Positions 1-5,753 of a stretch of 7,644 nt of DNA are shown piece after piece (position 1 is the stretch's first letter; each line of letters starts with the position of its first letter). Source of the DNA: Candidatus Desantisbacteria bacterium CG2_30_40_21 (lineage in GTDB: Bacteria; UBA9089; CG2-30-40-21); contig MNYI01000205.1 of the NCBI GenBank assembly GCA_001873945.1, positions 1 through 7,644 of the forward strand, given 5' to 3'. The translations under genes and the position numbers were made by a program. The notes beneath the pieces were generated by a model. It worked only from the letters and a program-made list of their open reading frames with translations. It made no database searches and was not told where the DNA came from.

Positions 1-55
1 ACCATAAAAATAACTGGTGGGCTACTGCCCATCCAGTTCATTTTTATGGTTAGGC
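1..55 (-). repeat. attC: attC1, integron recombination site (cut by window edge)
   Basis: Read on the minus strand, the R'' box GCCTAAC (49-55) opens a long hairpin. The 5' arm AAAAATGAACTGGATGGGC pairs with the 3' arm GCCCACCAGTTATTTTT around an AGTA loop, leaving one extra G and one extra A unpaired in the 5' arm. Such extrahelical bases are typical of attC sites and set which strand recombines. The R' box begins at position 2 (GT) and runs off the window. The site follows the 420-codon ORF ending at 111 and closes that cassette. Confidence 0.8.
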
Positions 56-115
56 TTTGCTTCGCTGTCTTTTTTCTTTTCTTCTGGCTCAATTCAAGTG
101 TATTTCATAATCAAG
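56..115 (-). repeat. Conserved purine-rich leader between stop codon and attC1
   Basis: On the minus strand this stretch joins the end of the upstream gene to attC1. It contains the purine-rich tract AAAAGAAAAAAGACAG and then GCGAAGC (59-65), a sequence known to form a very stable small DNA hairpin. The AACCTTGATTA segment at its gene-side end recurs next to attC4 and overlaps the last codons and TGA stop of the upstream gene. Similar leaders flank attC3, attC4 and, in part, attC5. The role is unknown. Confidence 0.7.
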
Positions 116-1322
116 GTTTAATCCAAATCCCCCCACGCAAGCCCGAATGATTGGGAATCAAGTCACAGTATGCTTTGGGAAGAATAGATCCAATCATTTT
201 AGTTTTTGGGCAGTATCCGATTTGTTGCTCGTCAAAAACACCGACAATCTGCGATCGGATATCTGGGTGCAATCGTGAAAGCAGAAACCTGACAAAATCG
301 TGAACTACTTGGACATCCTGAATAGCCTCTTCAGGATTGAGATTGCCAAGGATATTGGCAAGTGCAATCTCGGTTAACCCTTTGTACTTAGACACCAGTG
401 GAATTGTTTGATGATCGAAATAGATATCCTCACCAGTGCTACTCATAGGATCGATGTTTCCGTGAAGAGTATCGTTTCGTCGATTCATCAGTCGCAAGAA
501 GTTCTTAAATGGCTCTTCTGAACCGTCGATGGCTTTATCAAAGCCATCGCAACATAGATGGAGGCTTTTGATTCTGACATCTATGTTACGGCGCAAAAAA
601 TCCTGATATAGACGGCCATCATTCTTGACTTCTGGTTTTGCTAAGATAAGCATAAGAAAATTGATCGCGGCTTTGCCCATAACTGGAGCTATCATCTGGA
701 TCCCCACAGAGATGCACATAGCCTCTTGGCAAACTTCCAAACACTGTTTGATTTCCGACTTATAACGAACGAAATCCTCATCCAGTTCAGGTGGTTTTGG
801 TATCGTCATGTGAGAAATGTCAAGTTCTTTAAGACGTGTAACATAGCGTTGCACTATGGTTGACAATCGTCCGTACGGATTAATAAAGAGATGCCAGCGT
901 TCAAAAGTTTCTCGGACTTTCCGTAAATCACAATGGTAGTGATCGAACTCCTTGTTCAGATTAGACTCAAGTTGTTGCCAGCCTGAATTAATGACTTGCA
1001 TGCCATGTGATTGAATTTCCATTCCAATATTGAGTCCCATTATGTCTATGATGGTGTCTGAAGTAGCAAGCGTGTAGTGCCAATGTATAAAGTTATCGAC
1101 CGCTTGCGATCTGAGCATCATCGCAAAACCATTCGGATCGCCAAACCGCATCTTTAGGTAGCAGTAAAAATCGAGTGGAGAGACGACATCAGTGAATCTC
1201 CAACTGCTATTACTCTTCTCGGAAGATTGCGACTTTCGTTGTTTTATTCGGTTGAGAGTTTCGATAACCCTCTTCGGATCAGGAATACTCCACTGATCAG
1301 GCTGAAGTACAAGATTATTCAT
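111..1322 (-). CDS. Unrecognised ~403-aa cassette protein with a HEPN-like R-X4-H motif
   Basis: I do not recognise this family. The frame is open from a GTG at 1373 (420 aa). I prefer the ATG at 1322 because AGGAG lies upstream at 1337-1341 (14-nt gap, slightly long) and the GTG has no ribosome-binding site. The protein looks soluble, with no signal peptide or clear membrane segment. At about two thirds of its length it has NRRNDTLHGN, an R-X4-H arrangement (R282/H287 from the ATG) in a helix-rich context, like the active-site motif of HEPN RNases. That is a motif resemblance only. A second conserved-looking stretch is the Trp/Tyr-rich block near residues 75-85 (IHWHYTLA). It is the only gene of the last cassette, preceded by the group II intron remnant and followed by attC1. 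The last codons lie inside the repeated leader. Confidence 0.75.
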   Translation of the reverse strand: MNNLVLQPDQWSIPDPKRVIETLNRIKQRKSQSSEKSNSSWRFTDVVSPLDFYCYLKMRFGDPNGFAMMLRSQAVDNFIHWHYTLATSDTIIDIMGLNIGMEIQSHGMQVINSGWQQLESNLNKEFDHYHCDLRKVRETFERWHLFINPYGRLSTIVQRYVTRLKELDISHMTIPKPPELDEDFVRYKSEIKQCLEVCQEAMCISVGIQMIAPVMGKAAINFLMLILAKPEVKNDGRLYQDFLRRNIDVRIKSLHLCCDGFDKAIDGSEEPFKNFLRLMNRRNDTLHGNIDPMSSTGEDIYFDHQTIPLVSKYKGLTEIALANILGNLNPEEAIQDVQVVHDFVRFLLSRLHPDIRSQIVGVFDEQQIGYCPKTKMIGSILPKAYCDLIPNHSGLRGGIWIKP

Positions 1323-1570
1323 GTATCTGTTATTTCTCCTACTGTCTACGTCCGCATCACTTGCCGAACCCACCCACGAAAACTATGGTCGATCAAAACG
1401 GAAAGTGGGGTGTTGATGGCCAAGTAAAAGGCAGTTGTTGTATTTTTTTATGTTTTTTATCTTTATCTTTTTATTCCGCCCCTCACATGACAGTCGCTCA
1501 CTCATTTTCAGATAATCAATTATCACAAAGTTTTCCTCATCTTTAAGGTTAAGCTTATATTTTTTGGCAC
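1323..1570. other. Spacer between intron remnant and 403-aa gene
   Basis: About 250 bp between the likely 3' splice site of the group II intron and the gene start. It is A-rich on the minus strand. An imperfect inverted repeat GATAAT-TG-ATTATC lies near 1512-1525, and the AGGAG used by the downstream gene is at 1337-1341. An 87-codon minus-strand frame crosses it into intron domain V and is not credible as a gene. I see no clear promoter with both boxes. Confidence 0.5.
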
Positions 1571-1610
1571 ACCGGGTAGGGCGGGAGGCTTGCGCCTCCG
1601 TTCCCCCTAA

Positions 1611-1644
1611 GAACTGTGCAAGCGAGTTTCCCCGCACACAGCTC
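1611..1644 (-). ncRNA. Group II intron domain V
   Basis: A 34-nt hairpin on the minus strand starts GAGCTGTG and ends CACAGTTC. The distal stem GCGGG/CTCGC is closed by a GAAA tetraloop, with a short bulge between the two stems. This is the catalytic domain V pattern, including the AGC triad near the 5' end. Domain VI follows directly: GGAGGC-GCAA-GCCTCC, then CCTACCC with the bulged A. Confidence 0.88.
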
Positions 1645-1682
1645 AAGCCTCTGTAAGGTTTTATTTTACTAAAACCCGACAG

Positions 1683-1811
1683 TTAACGCACTGCCTTTGC
1701 AATACGCATTTGAAGTCTTTTGACTTCGGCATTTACTTTTTGCCGGTTAATGGCTTGCCAGTGTTTGCCTAAGCCCGAAGTAGCACCAGTAAGTTTTTCA
1801 ACTTCCGTCAT
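1683..1811 (-). pseudogene. N-terminal remnant of group II intron-encoded reverse transcriptase/maturase
   Basis: A 42-codon frame starts ATG at 1811 behind GGAG (8-nt gap) and ends TAA at 1683-1685. The segment WQAINRQKVNAEVKRLQMRI followed by AKAVR matches the N-terminal lead-in of bacterial intron-encoded RTs, whose full proteins are usually above 400 aa. All RT motifs, the maturase domain X and any endonuclease are absent. After the stop comes a compact hairpin, CTGT..GGTTTTA-GTAAAA-TAAAACC..ACAG (about 1651-1682), then domain V. The deletion therefore kept both flanks of domain IV. Splicing or movement would need a maturase supplied from elsewhere in the genome. Confidence 0.7.
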
Positions 1812-2442
1812 TTGCTTTCTCCGTTAAAAGATTCTCCAAATTCTCTCGCAATCAGACACCTTCTGGAAGTCTGCACTCTTTCAAGTCGGATAATGTTCCA
1901 ATCCGTATCTACTCCATTACAAAATGGCATTGGCTTCCTCCAGATTCTTTTACCTGCATCCCCTTCCGTGTGCCTTGCGGTTTCACATAGCCTTTGCAGA
2001 CAGAAGGTCTGCTCTAAGCGGAGATACAGGCTTACCACGTTCCGCTTCAGTTACAAATGGATAATTTAGATTCATCCCGTACGCTGGTGGAGCAACATTC
2101 ACATATGATGATGTTAGAGCATCATAACCTGTCCACTTACAATTTTGGTTCAAGCCTGTCAGTCTGTTTGGCTTGTTTCTCGTGACGACGCTGTAGATGT
2201 TTGCCTATGCTAATCATATTATCCAATCTTAGCCCTCACCCGAGACAGACTATCAGGAGGGTATCCATCTCGCGATTTCCACCCCGACTGTTTCCAGCCT
2301 TCGGTACATTGTCGAAAGGGCTTCACACCTGCATGGATTCACCATACACGCATGCCTTTCTAAGATACCAGTGGTGAAACACTGGGTTTAGTCAATAGAT
2401 GTAACCTATTGCTAAACAATAACTAAAGCGACTTCGTGTCGC

Positions 2443-2502
2443 CACTAACTACAAAAATAACTGGATGGGCAGTAGCCCACCAGTTATTTTTTCTTGTTAG
2501 GA
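2443..2502 (-). repeat. attC: attC2, with inverted hairpin apex and intron at its R' box
   Basis: This 60-bp site has R'' TCCTAAC (2496-2502) and R' GTTAGTG (2443-2449), both imperfect matches to the consensus. The hairpin arms are the same sequences as in attC1, attC4 and attC5, but the apical part is reversed: the loop reads TACT instead of AGTA on the minus strand, and the extrahelical A lies in the 3' arm. The G found in the other sites is missing. The last three R' bases are also the first three bases of the group II intron. The site follows the PemK/MazF gene by about 55 bp, and its leader is only weakly like the other leaders. Confidence 0.72.
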
Positions 2503-2557
2503 TTCTTTTTTATTATCTTATGTCTCGTTCTTTCTAAAGCAATATGTTATCGTTTTT

Positions 2558-2878
2558 TTATCCGCTTAGTCCTAACCATTTTCTAACAACTATCTCGACA
2601 GTTTCTATTTGGTTTGATGTAAGATGAGAAATCTTACGAAGTAGTTTCGCCGTGGGTATAGCAAGAAGACCCTGAACATTGAATGCTCCCTCTTGCAACC
2701 CCTGTACTGCAAGCCTCACTTCAAAATCAGAACCTCGATGGGAAGTGGTGTGTGGCACTACTGCATGAAGTGCATAGTCATTATACGAATAGGGTACACT
2801 TAAAATAAGTACAGGTCTGACCTTCGCAGCCAATCCTAAGTCTGCGAGCCATATCTCACCTCTTTTAACAACTAACAT
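2558..2878 (-). CDS. PemK/MazF-family toxin (endoribonuclease)
   Basis: A 106-aa protein, normal length for MazF/PemK toxins, which cleave mRNA at short motifs in the cytoplasm. Family marks are the N-terminal KRGEIWLADLG, the KVRPVLILS strand with the conserved Arg-Pro, PHTTSHRG around residue 50, and the C-terminal GLLAIPTAKLLRKI. The frame is open to 2899, but the ATG at 2878 gives the canonical N-terminus MLVVKRGEIW and has GAGGA five nt upstream. The start overlaps the last 14 nt of the upstream antitoxin gene, so the two are translationally coupled. Together they form the cassette between attC3 and attC2. The catalytic Arg and Thr of the family appear present, so the toxin looks intact. 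Confidence 0.9.
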   Translation of the reverse strand: MLVVKRGEIWLADLGLAAKVRPVLILSVPYSYNDYALHAVVPHTTSHRGSDFEVRLAVQGLQEGAFNVQGLLAIPTAKLLRKISHLTSNQIETVEIVVRKWLGLSG

Positions 2879-3083
2879 TTTGTTCCTCTTGCTCATCAAA
2901 CAACGCGAACACTTCTGACGCTGCAGATGTTTGGTCTTCTGTCATCCAGAGTCCGTATGTATCATCATATATCACGCGATCATTTCGTTTACGGTACAGT
3001 TTATGGATTACACACTCAAGGTGATGAAGATCCACTGTACCCAAATTTGATAATTCTGCTTCAATTCCAACTACAGCGTTCAT
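2865..3083 (-). CDS. Putative antitoxin partner of PemK/MazF toxin (72 aa)
   Basis: A small acidic protein, MNAVVGIEAELSNLG to DEQEEQNVSC. Its position immediately upstream of the toxin and the 14-nt overlap identify it as the cognate antitoxin. I do not recognise a standard MazE/AbrB or ribbon-helix-helix N-terminus. The middle segment (LECVIHKLYRKRNDRVIYDD) is basic-hydrophobic and the C-terminus (FALFDEQEEQN) is strongly acidic, as expected for a toxin-wrapping tail. The start ATG at 3083 has a strong AAGGAGG six nt away. The 5' leader from the attC3 R' box is only about 30 nt. Antitoxins of this kind usually repress their own operon, but no operator is evident here. Confidence 0.75.
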   Translation of the reverse strand: MNAVVGIEAELSNLGTVDLHHLECVIHKLYRKRNDRVIYDDTYGLWMTEDQTSAASEVFALFDEQEEQNVSC

Positions 3084-3111
3084 AATTACCTCCTTGGTTA
3101 ATTTTTTTCGT

Positions 3112-3165
3112 AGCTAACGATAAAAAAATAACTATCTCCTTGTCTGCTTCATTTTTTTGTTAGGT
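3112..3165 (-). repeat. attC: attC3, integron recombination site
   Basis: On the minus strand, R'' ACCTAAC (3159-3165) and R' GTTAGCT (3112-3118) flank arms AAAAAAATGAA and TTATTTTTTT, which pair with one extra G on the 5' side. The central part differs from the other four sites (GCAGACAAGGAGATAG) and pairs poorly. The GGTGGGC apex is therefore not essential to the site. At 54 bp it is the shortest of the five. Confidence 0.75.
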
Positions 3166-3235
3166 TTTGCTTCGCTGTCTTTTTTTCTTTTGGCTTACCG
3201 AACTATTGTGAATTCAATATTCAAGGTCTGGTATA
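3166..3235 (-). repeat. Conserved purine-rich leader before attC3
   Basis: This is the same leader as at attC1 and attC4, including GCGAAGC (3169-3175). Its 22-bp stretch 3194-3215 (CTTACCGAACTATTGTGAAT on plus, continuing TC) is identical to 6592-6613. It should mark the 3' end of the cassette that begins after attC4, so it shows that the insertion sequence sits inside that cassette. Confidence 0.75.
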
Positions 3236-3273
3236 ATACCTTTTATACTCTAAACAAATAAAATATCTTGAAA

Positions 3274-3363
3274 TCATCCAGACTACCTGATAGAATATGA
3301 ATTATAGGGTTACCTTTTAAGGTATTGCCCTAAATATCTATCAAAAGGAGGTAGTCTGGATGA
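3274..3363 (+). promoter_or_regulatory. Hairpin enclosing the transposase ribosome-binding site and start codon
   Basis: TCATCCAGACTACCT (3274-3288) is a perfect 15-bp inverted complement of AGGTAGTCTGGATGA (3349-3363). The second copy contains the end of the AGGAGG Shine-Dalgarno (3346-3351) and the ATG (3360-3362). Inner stems GATAG/CTATC, TAGGG/CCCTA and TACCTT/AAGGTA make a compact ~90-nt structure. Folding in mRNA would block transposase translation, for example in transcripts reading in from outside. The same motif is the left inverted repeat, so protein binding to it is also possible. Confidence 0.65.
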
Positions 3364-5104
3364 AGAATACACATAGCACACAGAACAAGGTGAGGTACAG
3401 AACGCATATTCAGAAACCTAAAGGTAGTAGGTTTACTGAAGAGGCCAAGCAAATTGGTCCCGAAAAGGTGGGGACTGTCCCCATTGATGTTCATAAGGAT
3501 AAGCATTGCGTAACTATTTGTGATTATTATGGTAAAATCCTTAAGGACGAATTTGAGATACCTAATACATTAACAGGTTTTCAAGTTCTATTATCTTGTA
3601 TTCTTGAGATAATAGACAAATTTAAGCTCGAAAAGGTATACACTGTTATGGAATATACAGGCAACTATCATAAAAATTTGGCTAACAGGTTACGAGAGGC
3701 AAAGATACCGGTTACCTTTGTCTTCCCAAACAGTACTTACCATCTTCGTCAGGGACAATTGAATTGGTCCAAGACTGATTCCATTGATTTGTGTGCCATC
3801 GGACAGGCATTTGTTAATGGTTGGGTTTCTTCTTCACCACCTTTAGACAATTTCTATGAAAATTGGCAAACTCTAACCAGGGCAAGACGAAATGAGATAA
3901 ATCTTCAAACTCAAGCTAAGAACAGAATCACCAACCTGTTAGATGAGTTAATGCCTGGTTTTCAGGAGCTGTTTGGTAATTTCTGGGAACACAACGCACC
4001 ACCAGTGATTTTACAGCTTGCTCATTCCCCAAAACAACTCACTTGTCTAAATCGTAGTTCTCTACTTCAAAAGCTTACTCAAGCAAAGGTTCAAAAACCA
4101 GGTGATCTGGCTGATAAAATCTTGATATGGGCAAAAACATCTATCGGCACTTCTCAGGACTTCCCGAGCAAGATTCAGCAACTCAATGTAGAATGGCAAC
4201 GATTTCTTACTCTAAAAGAGAATATTGCCTCCTATCATATTTCTATTGCCCAATATCTGGCACAGAATCCGGCTCTTTTGTTCTCCTCTCCATCCCCTGG
4301 ATAAATGTTCCTTCTGCCAGCGAATATGCCTCTGAAGTAGGACATTTTGACAACTTCATCTCTCCTAAACAGATTACTGCCTTCCTGGGCATTGCCCCTA
4401 AGAAGTTTAAGACTGGTAAAGTATCCTTTGAAAATGGTCACATTACCAAAAAAGGCAAAAATCAGGGCAGATCCGCTGTAATAACTATAGCTAATAATCT
4501 TGTTCAGGGTAATGACTATTATGCCCCTCTCTATTTAAGTTTGATAGCAAGAGGCAAAGCAAAACAACAGGCTAAGGTGGCTATTGCCAACAAATTCATC
4601 CGCAACTCTTTTCGGATGGTAGAGAATAGCCAGCTTTTTGAGCCACCTGCATGGACAGGTCCAACACTAAAAAATGACCCAATCTCAAAGCTAAAAGATT
4701 TCCTGCACAATAACACTAATGATAAAACCTTGATTGAACAAATAGTTGCGCAGGCTCAACAAACATTAGATACTATACTGAAACAAAACAATTGCCCACA
4801 AGAAAAAGAAAATGAGGTTATCAAACAAACTCCTCAACCTGTCGAAGGAAGTGTTGAACACATTGGGTTGATAAGTGAAAAAGAAAATGAGGTTATCAAA
4901 CAAATTCCTCAACCTTCTAAAACTATCTATCGGAGGCTAAAACGCGAATCTATTGGATCTAATGTTGTCTTTTCCAGAATCAAACCATCCAATTACAAAG
5001 GACCGACTCCTATTGGAAATGTTCTTGAGAATATGGTGACATCAGGAAAATTTCCCTCCTGGATACTTACAGGAAAAGGACCTCAGTATGCCCAACTCGA
5101 CTAA
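3360..5104 (+). pseudogene. IS110-family transposase, interrupted by a frameshift
   Basis: The N-terminal frame 3360-4304 (314 aa) starts at ATG with AGGAGG eight nt upstream. It holds the DEDD RuvC-like catalytic domain: Asp in IDVHK near residue 43, Glu in VMEYTGNYH near 98, and KTDSIDLCAIG near 140. The Tnp20 domain continues in the next frame from about 4285 (LLSIPWINVPSASEYASEVG, then FLGIAPKK and GHITKKGKNQGRSAV) to the stop at 5104. The shift is equivalent to losing one base, near CTTTTGTTCTCC (about 4279-4290). Joined, the product would be ~580 aa, against the usual 320-450, because of a long polar tail with an internal duplication. It is either inactivated or a sequence error. A programmed -1 shift is less likely, as no standard slippery heptamer is visible. 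Confidence 0.85.
4802..4915 (+). repeat. 39-bp direct duplication in the transposase tail
   Basis: 4802-4840 and 4877-4915 are 39-bp copies differing at one base (AAACT versus AAATT). They start 75 bp apart and are in frame. They encode EKENEVIKQTPQP and EKENEVIKQIPQP. The near identity indicates a recent in-frame tandem event in a low-complexity tail outside the catalytic domains. Confidence 0.9.
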
Positions 5105-5589
5105 GTTGGTTAAAGATTAATTTGTTTTTAACAATCTCACTTGTGGTGAGTTAACATAGATTCAAATATGACTGATTATCAGTTAAATAAGGCGTAACTG
5201 TTTATATATAATAACTAAGCAAGACAAGAAGATATATCTTGATGAGCTAAATAATGATAAAAGCAAGAGTTTAAGAGGAGGAGAAAATCCGTCAAGGTCT
5301 TGGGGCAAACCCGTGGGTCAGCATGGTCATCTTTCCTCCTCAAACTCTCGATTTGGTAGCTTGGTGCAAAACCGCATTTACCAGAATAGATCCTTTGAGG
5401 AACATTACAGGAAAGGACCTCTTAACTCTCGCAGATATTTTATCAGTTATTGGTAATTATGTCAAGATATTATTGGACAATATTTCCCCCTACCCTCAAA
5501 CGCCTTTTTATTACTACATTTTTGGGGAAAGGGGAAATTGTATCCAATAATATTAAAGAAAAAAACTAAAAAAGTTCTTGACTTCTATA
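5105..5589 (+). other. Structured right-end non-coding region of the IS; candidate bridge RNA locus
   Basis: About 480 bp between the transposase stop and the right inverted repeat. The IS1111 group is known to encode its guide (bridge) RNA in this position. Visible structure includes a CTCAC/GTGAG hairpin near 5138-5152. There is also a strong stem AGAGTTT-(AA)-GAGGAGGA (5266-5282) against TCCTCCTC-AAACTCT (5334-5348), enclosing a G/C-rich loop with ACCC/GGGT. A further stem joins the CAATATTTCCCC region (about 5477-5491) to GGGGAAATTGTATCC (5531-5545). A 75-codon frame at 5323-5550 lies within these stems and has no good ribosome-binding site. The bridge RNA call is inferred from position and folding only. 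Confidence 0.4.
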
Positions 5590-5610
5590 TGGTAGTCTGA
5601 ATCTTACTCT

Positions 5611-5753
5611 CTCTTATCTGATAAATATTATACCTTATAAAAACTACTCAAGTCAAGTAAAAAATTAAAATGCTTGGAGGAATTCATTAGAAAACATGGG
5701 ATGTGTTCCTCTGTTTCCATCGCCAGCCTTAAGTGGTCGGCTACAGTAAGTTG
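5611..5753 (-). other. Intergenic stretch with a possible degenerate attC half
   Basis: About 140 bp between the IS and the stop of the Ymh-like gene. Directly after that stop, the minus strand reads ACATAAC, then AACTTACTGTAGCCGACC, ACTTAA and GGCTGGC (about 5723-5757). TAAC followed by AGCCGACC resembles the left half of a common attC type that differs from the five sites here. The complementary right half and an R' box are missing. The rest is AT-rich, apart from the promoter listed separately. Confidence 0.3.
5627..5656 (-). promoter_or_regulatory. Sigma70-like promoter pointing left into the IS right end
   Basis: On the minus strand, TTGACT (5656-5651) and a perfect TATAAT (5632-5627) are 18 nt apart. 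This is the best promoter match I noticed in the window. It lies just outside the right inverted repeat, between the IS and the Ymh-like gene. It would start transcription toward the IS right end, antisense to the transposase. It may have belonged to a cassette gene now displaced by the insertion. Confidence 0.5.

Larger units (their letters stand above)
1571..2445 (-). mobile_element. Group II intron lacking nearly all of its reverse transcriptase ORF
   Basis: On the minus strand the intron runs from GTGGCGAC (2445 downward) to about 1571 (CTACCCGGT), some 875 nt. Recognisable parts are domain V (1611-1644), domain VI with a candidate branch A at 1577 seven nt from the end, and the first 42 codons of the intron-encoded protein in domain IV. 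Candidate EBS1 TAACTG (2048-2053) pairs with the six exon bases TAGTTA before 2445 (one G-U), and CAAAA (2143-2147) pairs with the TTTTG just before those. That supports this 5' boundary. The 5' end is only a loose match to GUGYG, and the 3' terminal bases GGT deviate from the usual AY. It abuts the attC2 R' box in the same sense as the cassette genes. The subclass is uncertain; IIB-like is favoured over IIC by the separate EBS2. Confidence 0.75.
3260..5610 (+). mobile_element. IS110-family (IS1111-like) insertion sequence
   Basis: The element carries an IS110-type DEDD/Tnp20 transposase gene. Two subterminal inverted repeats bracket it: ATCCAGACTACCT (3276-3288) and, inverted, TGGTAGTCTGAAT (5590-5602), matching at 11 of 13 positions. 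Subterminal repeats are the mark of the IS1111 group. The exact ends cannot be set because this family usually makes no target duplication, so the limits given are approximate. At about 2.3 kb it is longer than usual (about 1.2-1.7 kb), owing to a long transposase tail and a ~480-bp right non-coding region. It is inserted in the cassette between attC4 and attC3, in the opposite sense to the cassette genes. Confidence 0.75.

Noticed and set aside
1323..1373. GTG start at 1373 for the long minus-strand gene
   Set aside because: There is no ribosome-binding site before it, whereas AGGAG precedes the ATG at 1322.
1383..1646. Minus-strand 87-codon frame
   Set aside because: It runs through intron domains V and VI and into an A-rich spacer. 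The lysine- and asparagine-rich end reflects base composition.
1808..2069. Open frames of 76 and 85 codons on opposite strands
   Set aside because: They lie in group II intron domains I-III, overlap each other, and have no protein-like composition or family match.
1571..2445. Group IIC-attC intron
   Set aside because: The orientation is the same as the cassette genes rather than opposite, and a plausible EBS2 is present. The class still needs a model search.
2452..2490. attC hairpins read as rho-independent terminators or REP/MITE elements
   Set aside because: The RYYYAAC/GTTRRRY-like boxes, the extra unpaired bases on one arm, the 54-61 bp sizes and the one-per-cassette placement fit attC better. 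A terminator side-function cannot be excluded.
5323..5550. 75-codon plus-strand frame in the IS right end
   Set aside because: It has no good ribosome-binding site, lies within strong inverted repeats, and matches no known protein. It is better explained as structured non-coding sequence.
5661..5700. Plus-strand mini-ORF behind GGAGG near 5675
   Set aside because: It yields only a handful of codons, or needs a rare ATT start running antisense to the Ymh-like gene.
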